Shown piece by piece: positions 17,837 through 25,508 of a DNA stretch of 64,000 nucleotides (within the stretch, counting starts at the first letter, position 1; every line of letters starts with the position of its first letter). Made by a program: the position numbers and the translations under genes. Origin of the DNA: Pseudomonadota bacterium (lineage in GTDB: Bacteria; Pseudomonadota; Gammaproteobacteria; Burkholderiales; Burkholderiaceae_C); NCBI GenBank assembly GCA_031119395.1, contig JAVHYA010000013.1, forward strand, positions 1 through 64,000, given 5' to 3'. A model generated the notes under the pieces. It was not told the origin of the DNA and did no database searches. It was given only the letters and a program-made list of their open reading frames with translations.

Positions 17837-19351
17837 TCAGTCGCCGGCCTTCCTGCGCTTCCAGAAGGGCACGGCCTTCTTGCGCAGCCGGCGCAGCACG
17901 CGTTGCGCGTCCACCCCTGCCGCCGCGTGCCGGGCCTGCAGCCAGCCGACCGCGAACCAGGCCCGCGGGTCCTGCCCGACGCGCGCCCGGTACAGGCCCA
18001 GCGCCACGGCCTCGTCGTTGAAGCGGCCCAGGACGTCCTGCGCCGGCCGCAGCCGCTCGAGATGGCGCGCCGCGGCCTTCGGCCGGAACAGGGGCGCGGC
18101 GAACTCCGCGAGGTAGCGCAGGCGCTTCAGCCGCTTGCGCACGCGGTGCTGGGCCTCGGCGTCGAGCGTGTCGAAGCGCTCGCCGTCGCCCAGCACCTGG
18201 CGGTGCAGCCTGCGCAGGCGTGCGCGCAGGTGCCGGCGCGCATCCGCGGCGTCCAGGCCGGCGTCCGCGGCACCGGGGGGCATCGCGCCGTGGCCGATCA
18301 AATCCACCAGCACCGCCTGGAAGGCCGGGGCACGCACCGCCGCACCGGGGTCGTCGGCGGCCTGGTCCTCGTCGCCCATGTCGATCGGCGGCGCGCCCGC
18401 GGCCGCCAGTGCGGCCTGCGTCTGCGCGAGCACCAGCGCGCGGTCGCGCTGTGCGCCAAGCGTGCGGAACTGCTCGACCAGCGGCGCCTCCCAGGCCGGG
18501 TCGAGCCCGGGCGCCAGGGCGTCGAGCTCGCGCAGCGCCGTGCGCAGGCGGCGCAGGCCGACGCGCAGCTGGTGCACCTGCTCGTCGTCGCGGCTCCCGG
18601 CGGCCAGTTCGCTCGCGTTGGGCAGGATCTGGGCCAGGCAATGCGCGATCGCGGCCTGCTGCAGCGCATGGCCGTCCAGGCCCGCGAACGAGGCCGGGAC
18701 CGGCGCCGCCTTCACCGCCGGCACGGCGGCGACGTCGTGCAGCAGGCGTTCGCCCCGCTCGGCCTTGGAGACGGTGCTGAACCACAGCCCGTGCCGCTGC
18801 GACCAGGCACGCGCCAGCGCGACCAGGCCGCGCACGTCGCCGCGCAGCAGCTCCAGCTCCAGCTCGCACACCCGCGCCTCGCGCAGCGCCCCGTCGGCAC
18901 CGTGTGCTCGGATGCGGCCGGTGTCGAGCGCCAGTTCGACGGTCGCGCCGCCACTGCGCACCTCGCGCGTCAGGCGTTCGATGTCGGTGGCATAGCTCTC
19001 GCGCAGCGCTGAGTCCGCATCGCGCAGCACGGCCAGCAGCCGGTCGCCGACCGGCGTGCCGGCATGGCGCTGCGGATCGGCCACCGGCGCGTCGCCGCCC
19101 GCCTGCGGGCCGAGGTCGACGTTGTGTTCCCAGCGCTGCAGCGGGCCGTCGCCAGCGGCCTTCACCGTCTGCACCCAGCGCGGCCCCTCCTTGCGCAGGC
19201 GCAGGACCATGCCTGCCGCGGCAAGCGCACCGCCCGGCGTGTCGACGTAGCGCGCCTGCAGCCGCGTGCGCTGCACGGCGCCGCGGCGCATCGCCGCCTC
19301 GACGGCCTGGAGCCGCTCGGGCGGGATGCAGAACTTGAACTCGATTTCCAT
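17837..19351 (-). CDS. CYTH and CHAD domain protein, probable inorganic triphosphatase
   Basis: 504 residues. The N-terminal CYTH domain opens MEIEFKFCIPPERL, with the E-x-E-x-K signature, and continues YVDTPGGALAAAGMVLRLRK. CYTH tunnels bind triphosphates with metal, and E. coli YgiF of the same layout cleaves inorganic triphosphate. The C-terminal CHAD domain (from about residue 230) has the conserved His/Arg helices VHQLRVGLRRLRTALRELD and HRVRKRLKRLRYLAEFA, which bind polyphosphate. The ATG at 19351 directly precedes the E-x-E-x-K motif, so the longer track ORF is rejected. It is divergent from the transglutaminase-like gene at 19522. Confidence 0.92.
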   Translation of the reverse strand: MEIEFKFCIPPERLQAVEAAMRRGAVQRTRLQARYVDTPGGALAAAGMVLRLRKEGPRWVQTVKAAGDGPLQRWEHNVDLGPQAGGDAPVADPQRHAGTPVGDRLLAVLRDADSALRESYATDIERLTREVRSGGATVELALDTGRIRAHGADGALREARVCELELELLRGDVRGLVALARAWSQRHGLWFSTVSKAERGERLLHDVAAVPAVKAAPVPASFAGLDGHALQQAAIAHCLAQILPNASELAAGSRDDEQVHQLRVGLRRLRTALRELDALAPGLDPAWEAPLVEQFRTLGAQRDRALVLAQTQAALAAAGAPPIDMGDEDQAADDPGAAVRAPAFQAVLVDLIGHGAMPPGAADAGLDAADARRHLRARLRRLHRQVLGDGERFDTLDAEAQHRVRKRLKRLRYLAEFAAPLFRPKAAARHLERLRPAQDVLGRFNDEAVALGLYRARVGQDPRAWFAVGWLQARHAAAGVDAQRVLRRLRKKAVPFWKRRKAGD

Positions 19352-19521
19352 GGAATGTCGCCGGTGCTGATCGCACGATGCTCGCACAGGCCGGCAGCTG
19401 CGCGATTGATCGAGATCGACGCAGCGCGGCATCGGCCCATGCCGGCGCGCGGCATTGGCCGACGCAGCGAAGCGCAAGCGGCGGCCACACTGTCGCGCCC
19501 CTTCCCACCGCCGCCGTCGCC

Positions 19522-20313
19522 ATGCGCCTCAAAGCCACCAATCTGCTGCGCGTCAGCAACGAACAGCCCTGCCCCGTCGTCGCCATGCTCCGCCCGCGCA
19601 GCGGCCTGGCGCAGTGGATGGTCAGCGAGCGCTACGAACTCAAGCCCTGGGTGCCCACCGTCGAGTACACCGATCCCTCGGGCAACCTGTGCCAGCGCTT
19701 CACCGTGCCGGCCGGCGGCATGTGCATCGAGGTCGAGGTGGTGATGGAGACCGAGGACGCGCTGGCCGTCGCGCCCGATGCGGCGCCCACGCCGGTGGAA
19801 CAGCTTCCCGACCATGCCCTCATGTACCTGCTGCAGAGCCGCTACTGCCCGTCGGACAAGATGGAAGACCGCGCGCGCGAGATCGTGAAGGGGATGCAGC
19901 CGGGCTATGCGCAGGTCGAGGGCATCCGCCGCTGGATCCACGAGAACCTGAAGTACGAATACGGCGTGAGCGACGCCAGCACCGACGCGCTGGGCACGCT
20001 GGAGAACGGCGCCGGCGTGTGTCGCGACTTCTCCCACGTGGGCATCGCGCTCACACGCGCACTGCACATCCCGGCGCGGCAGGTGGTGGGCTACCTGTAC
20101 GAGCTCGACCCGATGGACATGCACGCCTGGTTCGAGGCCTTTCTCGATGGCCGCTGGTACACCTTCGATGCCACGCAGAGCGAGCCGCGCGGCGGCCGCA
20201 TCGTGGTGGGCTACGGCCGCGACGCCGCGGACGTGGCCTTCATCTCCAACTACGGGCCGCTGGAGATCGACGAGATGCAGGTGCAGGTGACGCGCGTCGA
20301 CGGCCAGGATTGA
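19522..20313 (+). CDS. transglutaminase-like cysteine protease family protein
   Basis: 263 residues. The catalytic triad of the transglutaminase-like superfamily is visible: Cys in GAGVCRDFSHVGIAL, His in DMHAWFEAFLDGRWY and Asp in YTFDATQSEPRGG. An N-terminal beta-rich domain (MRLKATNLLRVSNEQPCPVV) precedes it, as in the COG1305 group. The usual role is peptide or isopeptide cleavage or cross-linking; no substrate is known. There is no signal peptide, so it is cytoplasmic unless exported otherwise. The start is the ATG at 19522; the track extension to 19378 overlaps the divergent promoter region. It is followed by a strong hairpin. Confidence 0.85.
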   Translation: MRLKATNLLRVSNEQPCPVVAMLRPRSGLAQWMVSERYELKPWVPTVEYTDPSGNLCQRFTVPAGGMCIEVEVVMETEDALAVAPDAAPTPVEQLPDHALMYLLQSRYCPSDKMEDRAREIVKGMQPGYAQVEGIRRWIHENLKYEYGVSDASTDALGTLENGAGVCRDFSHVGIALTRALHIPARQVVGYLYELDPMDMHAWFEAFLDGRWYTFDATQSEPRGGRIVVGYGRDAADVAFISNYGPLEIDEMQVQVTRVDGQD

Positions 20314-20317
20314 CGAC

Positions 20318-20339
20318 GGGCGCCGCACGCGCGGCGCCC
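20318..20339. terminator. GC-rich hairpin between converging genes
   Basis: GGGCGCCGC / GCGGCGCCC forms a perfect 9-bp stem with a four-base loop. It lies 4 nt after the transglutaminase stop and before the tail of the converging lipoprotein gene. There is no T-run, so termination strength is uncertain. Confidence 0.55.
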
Positions 20340-20355
20340 GCAGCGACCGGAACGC

Positions 20356-20661
20356 TCAGTTCCAGCCGCGGTGCCAGCCGTAGCGCGGGTGGTACCAGCC
20401 CCAGCCGTAGCGCGGGTGGTAGCGCCATGCATAGCCCGGCGCGGGCAGCGCGTAGTTCGGCTCGACATACACGACACCCGGAGGCGGCGCATAGCGCTCG
20501 ATGACGACCGGCGGCGCGGGCTCGACCACCACGGGCGGCGGCCGGTGGTGAATCGGCGGCGCAGGAGGCGGCGGCGCCACCACGCAGCCGCCAAGAACCA
20601 GTGCGAGAAGGCCGGAGGCGGCCAGTGCCAGACGGGGTCTGTGTGTTGTTGTGGGTTTCAT
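20356..20661 (-). CDS. proline-rich lipoprotein with YHPRYGW repeats
   Basis: 101 residues. The signal peptide ends in a lipobox (ALVLGGC), so the protein is lipidated. The mature chain is proline-rich (APPPPAPPIHHRPPP) and ends in an aromatic/His tail with two repeats of YHPRYGWG(W). Similar short lipoproteins with Tyr/Trp/His repeats are common near the envelope of betaproteobacteria, but I know no function. It faces the transglutaminase gene and is followed upstream by about 190 bp with nothing recognisable before the YihY gene's stop. Confidence 0.75.
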   Translation of the reverse strand: MKPTTTHRPRLALAASGLLALVLGGCVVAPPPPAPPIHHRPPPVVVEPAPPVVIERYAPPPGVVYVEPNYALPAPGYAWRYHPRYGWGWYHPRYGWHRGWN

Positions 20662-20849
20662 GGCTCGATGGAAGTTGAACGCGGCGGGCCGGGCAAGGTC
20701 GAGGCGACGTGCCGGCCCGTCCGCTGTCGTTCAACGCCCACTGCACACGCGCGATGACAGCGCGTGTGTCAACGTTCGTATCGGCTTGTTGTCGGCCTGC
20801 GGCGCGACATCCGCATGGCCAGGCCGGTGGTCATGCAGCCGTCAGCTTG

Positions 20850-22019
20850 TCACGGGCGCACGGCCTTGCGGTGCATGCGCCGCGATGCGCGCTCGGCCTT
20901 GCGCTGGCGCTTCTGCCAGCCCGACACCACCGCGCTCGCGACCGTCGCGGCGCCCAGCCACAGCAGCTGCTTCATCAGTCCCTCGGTGGCGCGCTGCACG
21001 CGCGCATCGATCTCGGCCTGGGCCGCCGCCGTGCGCGCCAGCGCCGCGTGGTCGGGCACGTCGGTGACCACCGGCGCCGCGCCGGCCGCGGATGCGACCT
21101 GAGCGGGCGCCGCGTCGGTGCCGGCATCGGCCACCGCCGCGGCGGCCTCGGTCGCGGCCACGGCCTGCGCACCGGCCACGGAGCCGTGCGCGTGGGCATA
21201 CACCTTGGTGAACTCGGCGCCCAGGAGGAAGATCTGTGCCGCGTAGTAGACCCACGCCAGCAGCACCACCAGCGAGCCGGCCGCCGCGTAGGACTCGTTC
21301 ATCCCGCTCTTGCCCAGGTACAGGCCGATCACGAACTTGCCGATCTCGAACAGCACCGCGGTCACCGCGGCGCCGATCCATACGTCGTGCCAGGCGATCG
21401 GCGCGGTGGGCATGAACTTGAAGATCATCGCGAACAGCAGCGTGGTGATGCCGATGGACACCGCGATGTTGAGCACTTGCAGCAGCACCGCCCAGCCCGG
21501 CAGGTAGCCGCCGGCCCAGGTGCCGAAGGCGGCCACGATGGTGCTCACCAGCAGCGACACCATCAGCAGGAAGGCCAGCGCCAGGATCAGCCCGAAGGAC
21601 AGGACCCGGGCGCGCAGCAGCGACCACACGCCGCTGGGCTTGGCGGCGGCGGGCACATGCCAGATGCGGTCGAGCGCGCTCTGCAGTTCGGCGAACACCG
21701 TGGTCGCGCCGACCAGCAGCACGCCCACGCTCAGCAGCCCCGCCAGGAGGCCCTTGGACGGCTCGCTCGCGCTCTTGACCAGGCCCTGCACGGCCAGCGC
21801 GCCGTCGCGCCCGATGAAACCCGAGAGCTGCGCCACGATCTCGCCCTGCACCGCCTCGCGCCCGAACAGGGCGCCCGCCACGGCGATCACGATCACCAGC
21901 AGCGGCGCCAGCGAGAACACGGTGTAGTAGCTGATCGCGGCGCCCATGCTGGGCGCGAAGTCGTCGGACCAGGCGGTGACCGCCTTCTTGGCGAGGTCGA
22001 GGAACTGCTTGGGCTGCAT
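20850..22019 (-). CDS. YihY/virulence factor BrkB family membrane protein
   Basis: 389 residues with six predicted membrane helices. It starts MQPKQFLDLAKKAVTAWSDD, and the family-defining first helix ASMGAAISYYTVFSLAPLLV reads here as PSMGAAISYYTVFSLAPLL. Later hallmarks are FAELQSALDRIWHVP and SLVVLLAWVYYAAQIFLLGAEFT. The C-terminal 110 residues are a soluble Ala-rich region with a short additional hydrophobic stretch. Once called tRNA-processing 'RNase BN', the family is now regarded as inner-membrane proteins of unclear role, possibly in envelope lipid handling. The gene is monocistronic and divergent from slyD. Confidence 0.9.
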   Translation of the reverse strand: MQPKQFLDLAKKAVTAWSDDFAPSMGAAISYYTVFSLAPLLVIVIAVAGALFGREAVQGEIVAQLSGFIGRDGALAVQGLVKSASEPSKGLLAGLLSVGVLLVGATTVFAELQSALDRIWHVPAAAKPSGVWSLLRARVLSFGLILALAFLLMVSLLVSTIVAAFGTWAGGYLPGWAVLLQVLNIAVSIGITTLLFAMIFKFMPTAPIAWHDVWIGAAVTAVLFEIGKFVIGLYLGKSGMNESYAAAGSLVVLLAWVYYAAQIFLLGAEFTKVYAHAHGSVAGAQAVAATEAAAAVADAGTDAAPAQVASAAGAAPVVTDVPDHAALARTAAAQAEIDARVQRATEGLMKQLLWLGAATVASAVVSGWQKRQRKAERASRRMHRKAVRP

Positions 22020-22217
22020 GGCGGGCGGCGTGGTGGGCGGCGTGATGGGCGTTGATCACCGAGCATGGCCCCGCGCAATGCGCCGGACGATCCGCCGGAC
22101 GCGATGGCATGGGTAGGCCAAGAGGCTGCCCGCGGCATCGCCCCGCGCGGACACGCCGCGCCGGATGCGCCGAGAATGCGCGACCGATCCCCGAACCCTT
22201 TCCAGCATTCGCCCGCC

Positions 22218-22697
22218 ATGACCATCACCAAGGACACCGTCGTCACCCTGCGCTACAAGGTTTCCGACCCGAAGACCGGCCAGGTCATCGAAGCCGCCAA
22301 GGAGCCCATGGCCTACCTGCATGGCGGCTACGACAACACGCTGCCCAAGATCGAGGAAGCCCTCGAGGGCAAGGACACCGGCTTCCAGACCACGCTGACG
22401 CTGGCGCCCGCCGACGCCTTCGGCGAGCGCGACGAGTCGCTGCTGCGCACCATTCCCAAGAGCGAGTTCCCGCCCGGCGTGAAGGTCGGCGGGCAGTTGC
22501 AGGGCCAGCTCGACGACGGCACGCAGCACGTGTTCAACGTCGTCAAGATCAAGGGCCCGCAGGTGCTGCTCGACGGCAACCACCCCTGGGCCGGCCGCAC
22601 ATTGAAGTTCGGCCTCACCGTCGTCGGCGTGCGGCCCGCCACCGAGGAAGAGATCGCCCACCGGCATGTGCACGGGGCGGGCGGGCATCACCACTGA
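22218..22697 (+). CDS. slyD: FKBP-type peptidyl-prolyl isomerase, SlyD-like
   Basis: 159 residues beginning MTITKDTVVTLRYKVSDPKT. The FKBP half has GGYDNTLPKIEEALEGKDTG, and the inserted-in-flap chaperone domain spans PADAFGERDESLLRTIPKSE to the VGVRPATEEEIAHRHVHG end. It catalyses proline isomerisation and assists folding. The C-terminus is histidine-rich (HRHVHGAGGHHH) but much shorter than the metal-binding tail of E. coli SlyD. That could still bind nickel, in a window that also encodes NikR. The start is the ATG at 22218; upstream in-frame residues lack family similarity. Confidence 0.92.
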   Translation: MTITKDTVVTLRYKVSDPKTGQVIEAAKEPMAYLHGGYDNTLPKIEEALEGKDTGFQTTLTLAPADAFGERDESLLRTIPKSEFPPGVKVGGQLQGQLDDGTQHVFNVVKIKGPQVLLDGNHPWAGRTLKFGLTVVGVRPATEEEIAHRHVHGAGGHHH

Positions 22698-22739
22698 GCG
22701 GCCTCCTGCAAGCCGCTTGGCTGGTGATTGGCGCTCAGC

Positions 22740-22871
22740 TCAGAGGCGCGTGCCCTCGTCGTCCGCCCGCGCGCATTCCTCGCGATGGGACAACCCCAAC
22801 AGGAACACGAAGCCCAGCCCGCTGAGCACCGCGATGGCCATGAGCCAGTCGAGCGTGGTGTCGATGTCCAT
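22740..22871 (-). CDS. small single-span membrane protein, 43 residues
   Basis: Too short for the ORF track. The reading frame from the ATG at 22871 gives MDIDTTLDWLMAIAVLSGLG followed by FVFLLGLSHREECARADDEG and TRL, then TGA. There is one hydrophobic helix of about 20 residues and a charged C-terminal tail. It starts 9 nt after the stop of the DUF2569 gene, so the two are probably one operon and may act as a small partner in the same membrane complex. No Shine-Dalgarno is evident, so translation may be coupled. Unrecognised. Confidence 0.55.
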   Translation of the reverse strand: MDIDTTLDWLMAIAVLSGLGFVFLLGLSHREECARADDEGTRL

Positions 22872-22880
22872 GGCAGCGGC

Positions 22881-23402
22881 TCAGCGGGTGAAGGTGTTGG
22901 CCACGCGACGCGAGGCGATGAAGTAGGGCACGCCCACGGCGCACAGCAGCGCCAGGGGCACCGCGGCGCGCCAGGGGTTGGGCGCGGCGCCCCAGGCCAC
23001 GGGCAGCTGGCCGGCCCACAGGGCGCCGATGCCCTGCAGTCCCAAGGCCAGGCCGAAGAAGGCGATCACGCGGCCCGGCGCGCTGGCGCGGCGGCGGAAG
23101 AAGGCCACGGCGGCCCACACGCCGACCACGAAGCCGACGATGCCCGCGAGGATCTCGAAGTGCAGCAGCGAGGGCAGCAGCGGGTGATAGCCCGGCGCGG
23201 CAGGCGAGGCGAGTTGCGCCCAGGCGCCGGGCTGCAGGAGTTGGTGGACCGTGCGCACGGCATCCGCCAGCAGGTACAGCGGCGCAGCCAGCAGTGCCAG
23301 GGCCGGCAGCAACAGCCAGCCGGCCAGGCCTTCGGGCCCGGGGCCCGGTGCGGCCACGGGGGCCCGTGCCGACGGTGCGAACGAGGAGGAGGACAACAGC
23401 AT
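22881..23402 (-). CDS. DUF2569-like integral membrane protein
   Basis: 173 residues. A short Ser/Ala/Pro N-terminus leads into GPEGLAGWLLLPALALLAAP, the Gly-Trp-Leu-x-Leu-Pro signature of DUF2569, and then three more hydrophobic helices, including LHFEILAGIVGFVVGVWAAV and VPLALLCAVGVPYFIASRRV, the last with the family-typical Y-(L/F)-x-x-S-x-R-V. Function is unknown. I chose the ATG at 23402, because the longer track frame runs through intergenic DNA. It is followed by a small single-span protein gene in the same direction. Confidence 0.75.
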   Translation of the reverse strand: MLLSSSSFAPSARAPVAAPGPGPEGLAGWLLLPALALLAAPLYLLADAVRTVHQLLQPGAWAQLASPAAPGYHPLLPSLLHFEILAGIVGFVVGVWAAVAFFRRRASAPGRVIAFFGLALGLQGIGALWAGQLPVAWGAAPNPWRAAVPLALLCAVGVPYFIASRRVANTFTR

Positions 23403-23556
23403 GGCGGCGACTCCACGGTGACGGACGGCCCCAGCGTAGCGCGCCCCGCCATGTCCTTGCGCGGACATTGGGCATAGAACCCCTCTGCCATTGGTTCGAC
23501 GGGAGAACCCCGCGGCGCGTGCCGTGCCCGCGCAGCGCGTCGCCGCGACGCCCGCT

Positions 23557-23934
23557 TCAGTGCACCGAGAGGGTGCCGCAGTAGGCCAGGAATTCCTCCA
23601 GCTCGCTGGACTTGTCGAAGACGGCATTGGCGCCCAGCTGCGCGCAGCGCTCGCGCATGGCCGGCGTGGCGTAGTTGCTCAGCACCACCACCCGCTGGTC
23701 GGGGCGGCGGCGCTTGCAGGCCTCGACCACGCCGAGGCCCGAGCCGTCCTTGAGGAAGAGGTCGATCACCGCCAGCCGCCAGTCGGCGGCATGGTCGCGG
23801 GTGAGCCAGGCGATCGCGTCCTCCTGCCCCTCGGCGACGCCGACGACCTGCGTGTCGCCCAGCTCCTCCATGGTGGGGATGAGGCTGTGGCGGATGAGGG
23901 CGTTGTCTTCGACGAGAAAGGCGGGAGCGGGCAT
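23557..23934 (-). CDS. stand-alone receiver (REC) domain protein, paralogue 1
   Basis: 125 residues, a receiver domain and nothing else. LVEDNALIRHSLIPTMEELG supplies the acidic pair, the phospho-acceptor Asp is in LAVIDLFLKDGSG, VVVLSNYATPAMR carries the conserved Ser switch, and NAVFDKSSELEEF carries the Lys. Having no output domain, it would act by protein-protein contact, as CheY or Spo0F do. Two close paralogues are at 32340 and 38396. No histidine kinase lies nearby. The start is the ATG at 23934, directly before the first beta strand. Confidence 0.9.
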   Translation of the reverse strand: MPAPAFLVEDNALIRHSLIPTMEELGDTQVVGVAEGQEDAIAWLTRDHAADWRLAVIDLFLKDGSGLGVVEACKRRRPDQRVVVLSNYATPAMRERCAQLGANAVFDKSSELEEFLAYCGTLSVH

Positions 23935-24060
23935 GAGCAGACCCTGTGGTGTATGGAGCTTGTGACAGGAACTTAAGGCCGCGCGCACCGATGTCAGTGG
24001 GTGCGAGGCCGGCTGCCTGCGCAGGACCAAACCTACGCCGCGGTGCAACATGTTTCGGTT

Positions 24061-24120
24061 TGCTCCTGATTTCATAGCGCCATGCGCAAGCTGCACGGGC
24101 GCTTTGGGCCTATTCGACCG
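24061..24120 (+). repeat. interspersed palindromic repeat, copy D
   Basis: It reads TGCTCCTGATTTCATAGCGC at the left, GCACGGGCGCTTTGGGCC in the core and TATTCGACCG at the right. It lies in the divergent region between the receiver gene and the antiporter, just upstream of the antiporter's likely promoter. Confidence 0.75.
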
Positions 24121-24142
24121 GGGGATTTACGACCGCCGCCGG

Positions 24143-24223
24143 TACAATGCACGCTGGGTGTCCGGCAGCTTCATGCCGGGCAGGTTCATGCGCAGGTCGG
24201 GCCGCCGCGCGGTTGGACTTCGC
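24143..24223 (+). promoter_or_regulatory. putative promoter and possibly structured leader of the antiporter gene
   Basis: TACAAT at 24143 is a good -10. The downstream 75 nt contain a stem CCGGCA-GCTTCA-TGCCGG and a second similar block (CAGGTTCATGCG), plus a possible long-range pairing of GTCC and GGAC. An ion-sensing riboswitch would suit the gene, but I cannot match this to any known riboswitch consensus. The two TTCATG blocks also hold in-frame ATGs, so coding is an alternative explanation. Confidence 0.25.
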
Positions 24224-25495
24224 ATGCACACCCTGTCGTCTCCCACGGCCGTCCAGGTCGTCGCCGCCGCGCTTTTCGCGCTGGCCCTCATCCACACCTT
24301 CGCGGCGCGCCAGTTCGAGCGCCTGGCGCACCGCTACCCCCGCCACGGCGGCCTGTTCCACCTGCTGGGCGAGGTCGAGGTCGTCTTCGGCGCCTGGGCC
24401 ATCGTGCTGGTGGCCGCGATGGCGCTGCTGCAGGGCGGCGCGCAGGCGCTGGCGTATGCCGAATCGCGCCAGTACACCGAGCCGCTCTTCGTGTTCGCGG
24501 TGATGGTGGTGGCCGCCTCGCGCCCGATCCTGGTCGCGGTGCAGGCGGGCGTCGATGCCCTGGCCCGCGTGCTGCCACTGCCCACACCGCTCGTGCGCGC
24601 CTGGCTGGGGCTGGCGGGCGTGCCGCTGCTGGGCTCGCTCATCACCGAACCGGCGGCGATGACGCTGGCGGCCCTGATGCTCGCGCCGCAGGTCTTCCAC
24701 GCCGGCGTGCCGCAGCGGCTGAAGTACTTCGCGCTGGGCGTGCTGTTCGTCAACGTGTCCATCGGCGGGACGCTGAGCGCCTTCGCGGCGCCGCCGGTGT
24801 TGATGGTCGCGGCCGCGTGGGGCTGGGACTCGCCGTTCATGCTGCAGACCTTCGGCTGGAAGGCGGCGATCGCCGTGGTGGCCAACGCCACGCTGGCCAC
24901 TTTCGCGCTGCGGCGGCACCTGCTTGCGCAGCCCGCGCCGGCCGGCCTGGCCGCGCCCGGCATGCCGCCGCTGGCGGTGGTGCTGGCGCACTTCGGCTTC
25001 CTGGCCGGCGTGGTGCTGATGGCCCACCACCCGGTGGCCTTCCTCGGCCTGTTCCTGATGTTCGTGGGCTACACCGCGGCCTACCCCCGGCACCAGAGCC
25101 CGTTGATCATCAAGGAGGCGCTGCTGGTGGCCTTCTTCCTCGCGGGCCTGGTGGTGCTGGGCGGCATGCAGCAGTGGTGGCTGCAGCCGATCGTGTCGGG
25201 GCTGTCGTCGGGCACGCTCTTCGTGGGCGCGGCCGCGCTCACGGCCATCACCGACAACGCGGCGCTCACCTACCTGGGCTCGCTGATCGAGGGCATGAGC
25301 GAATCGGCGCGCTACAGCCTGGTGGCCGGCGCGGTGGCGGGCGGCGGGCTGACGGTGATCGCCAACGCGCCCAACCCGGCCGGCGTGGCGCTGCTCAAGG
25401 CCGGCTTCGACGACGGCGCGGTGGGCGCGGGCGGCCTGCTGCTCGGGGCCTTGCTGCCCACGGCCGTCGCGCTCGCGGCGCTGTGGTGGCTGTGA
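24224..25495 (+). CDS. putative Na+/H+ antiporter (PF07399-like)
   Basis: 423 residues with about 10-11 membrane helices. Landmarks are GSLITEPAAMTLAALMLAP (a TEPAA helix-break motif), TAITDNAALTYLGSLIEGM (the ITDNA motif) and GGLTVIANAPNPAGVALLK near the C-terminus. These three are characteristic of the putative antiporter family related to the ion transporter superfamily. It should exchange a monovalent cation for protons at the inner membrane. The start is the ATG at 24224 (MHTLSSPTAVQVVAAALFAL); in-frame ATGs at 24173 and 24188 are possible. It converges on the amidase gene. Confidence 0.78.
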   Translation: MHTLSSPTAVQVVAAALFALALIHTFAARQFERLAHRYPRHGGLFHLLGEVEVVFGAWAIVLVAAMALLQGGAQALAYAESRQYTEPLFVFAVMVVAASRPILVAVQAGVDALARVLPLPTPLVRAWLGLAGVPLLGSLITEPAAMTLAALMLAPQVFHAGVPQRLKYFALGVLFVNVSIGGTLSAFAAPPVLMVAAAWGWDSPFMLQTFGWKAAIAVVANATLATFALRRHLLAQPAPAGLAAPGMPPLAVVLAHFGFLAGVVLMAHHPVAFLGLFLMFVGYTAAYPRHQSPLIIKEALLVAFFLAGLVVLGGMQQWWLQPIVSGLSSGTLFVGAAALTAITDNAALTYLGSLIEGMSESARYSLVAGAVAGGGLTVIANAPNPAGVALLKAGFDDGAVGAGGLLLGALLPTAVALAALWWL

Positions 25496-25508
25496 GCCGG
25501 GCGCCGGC

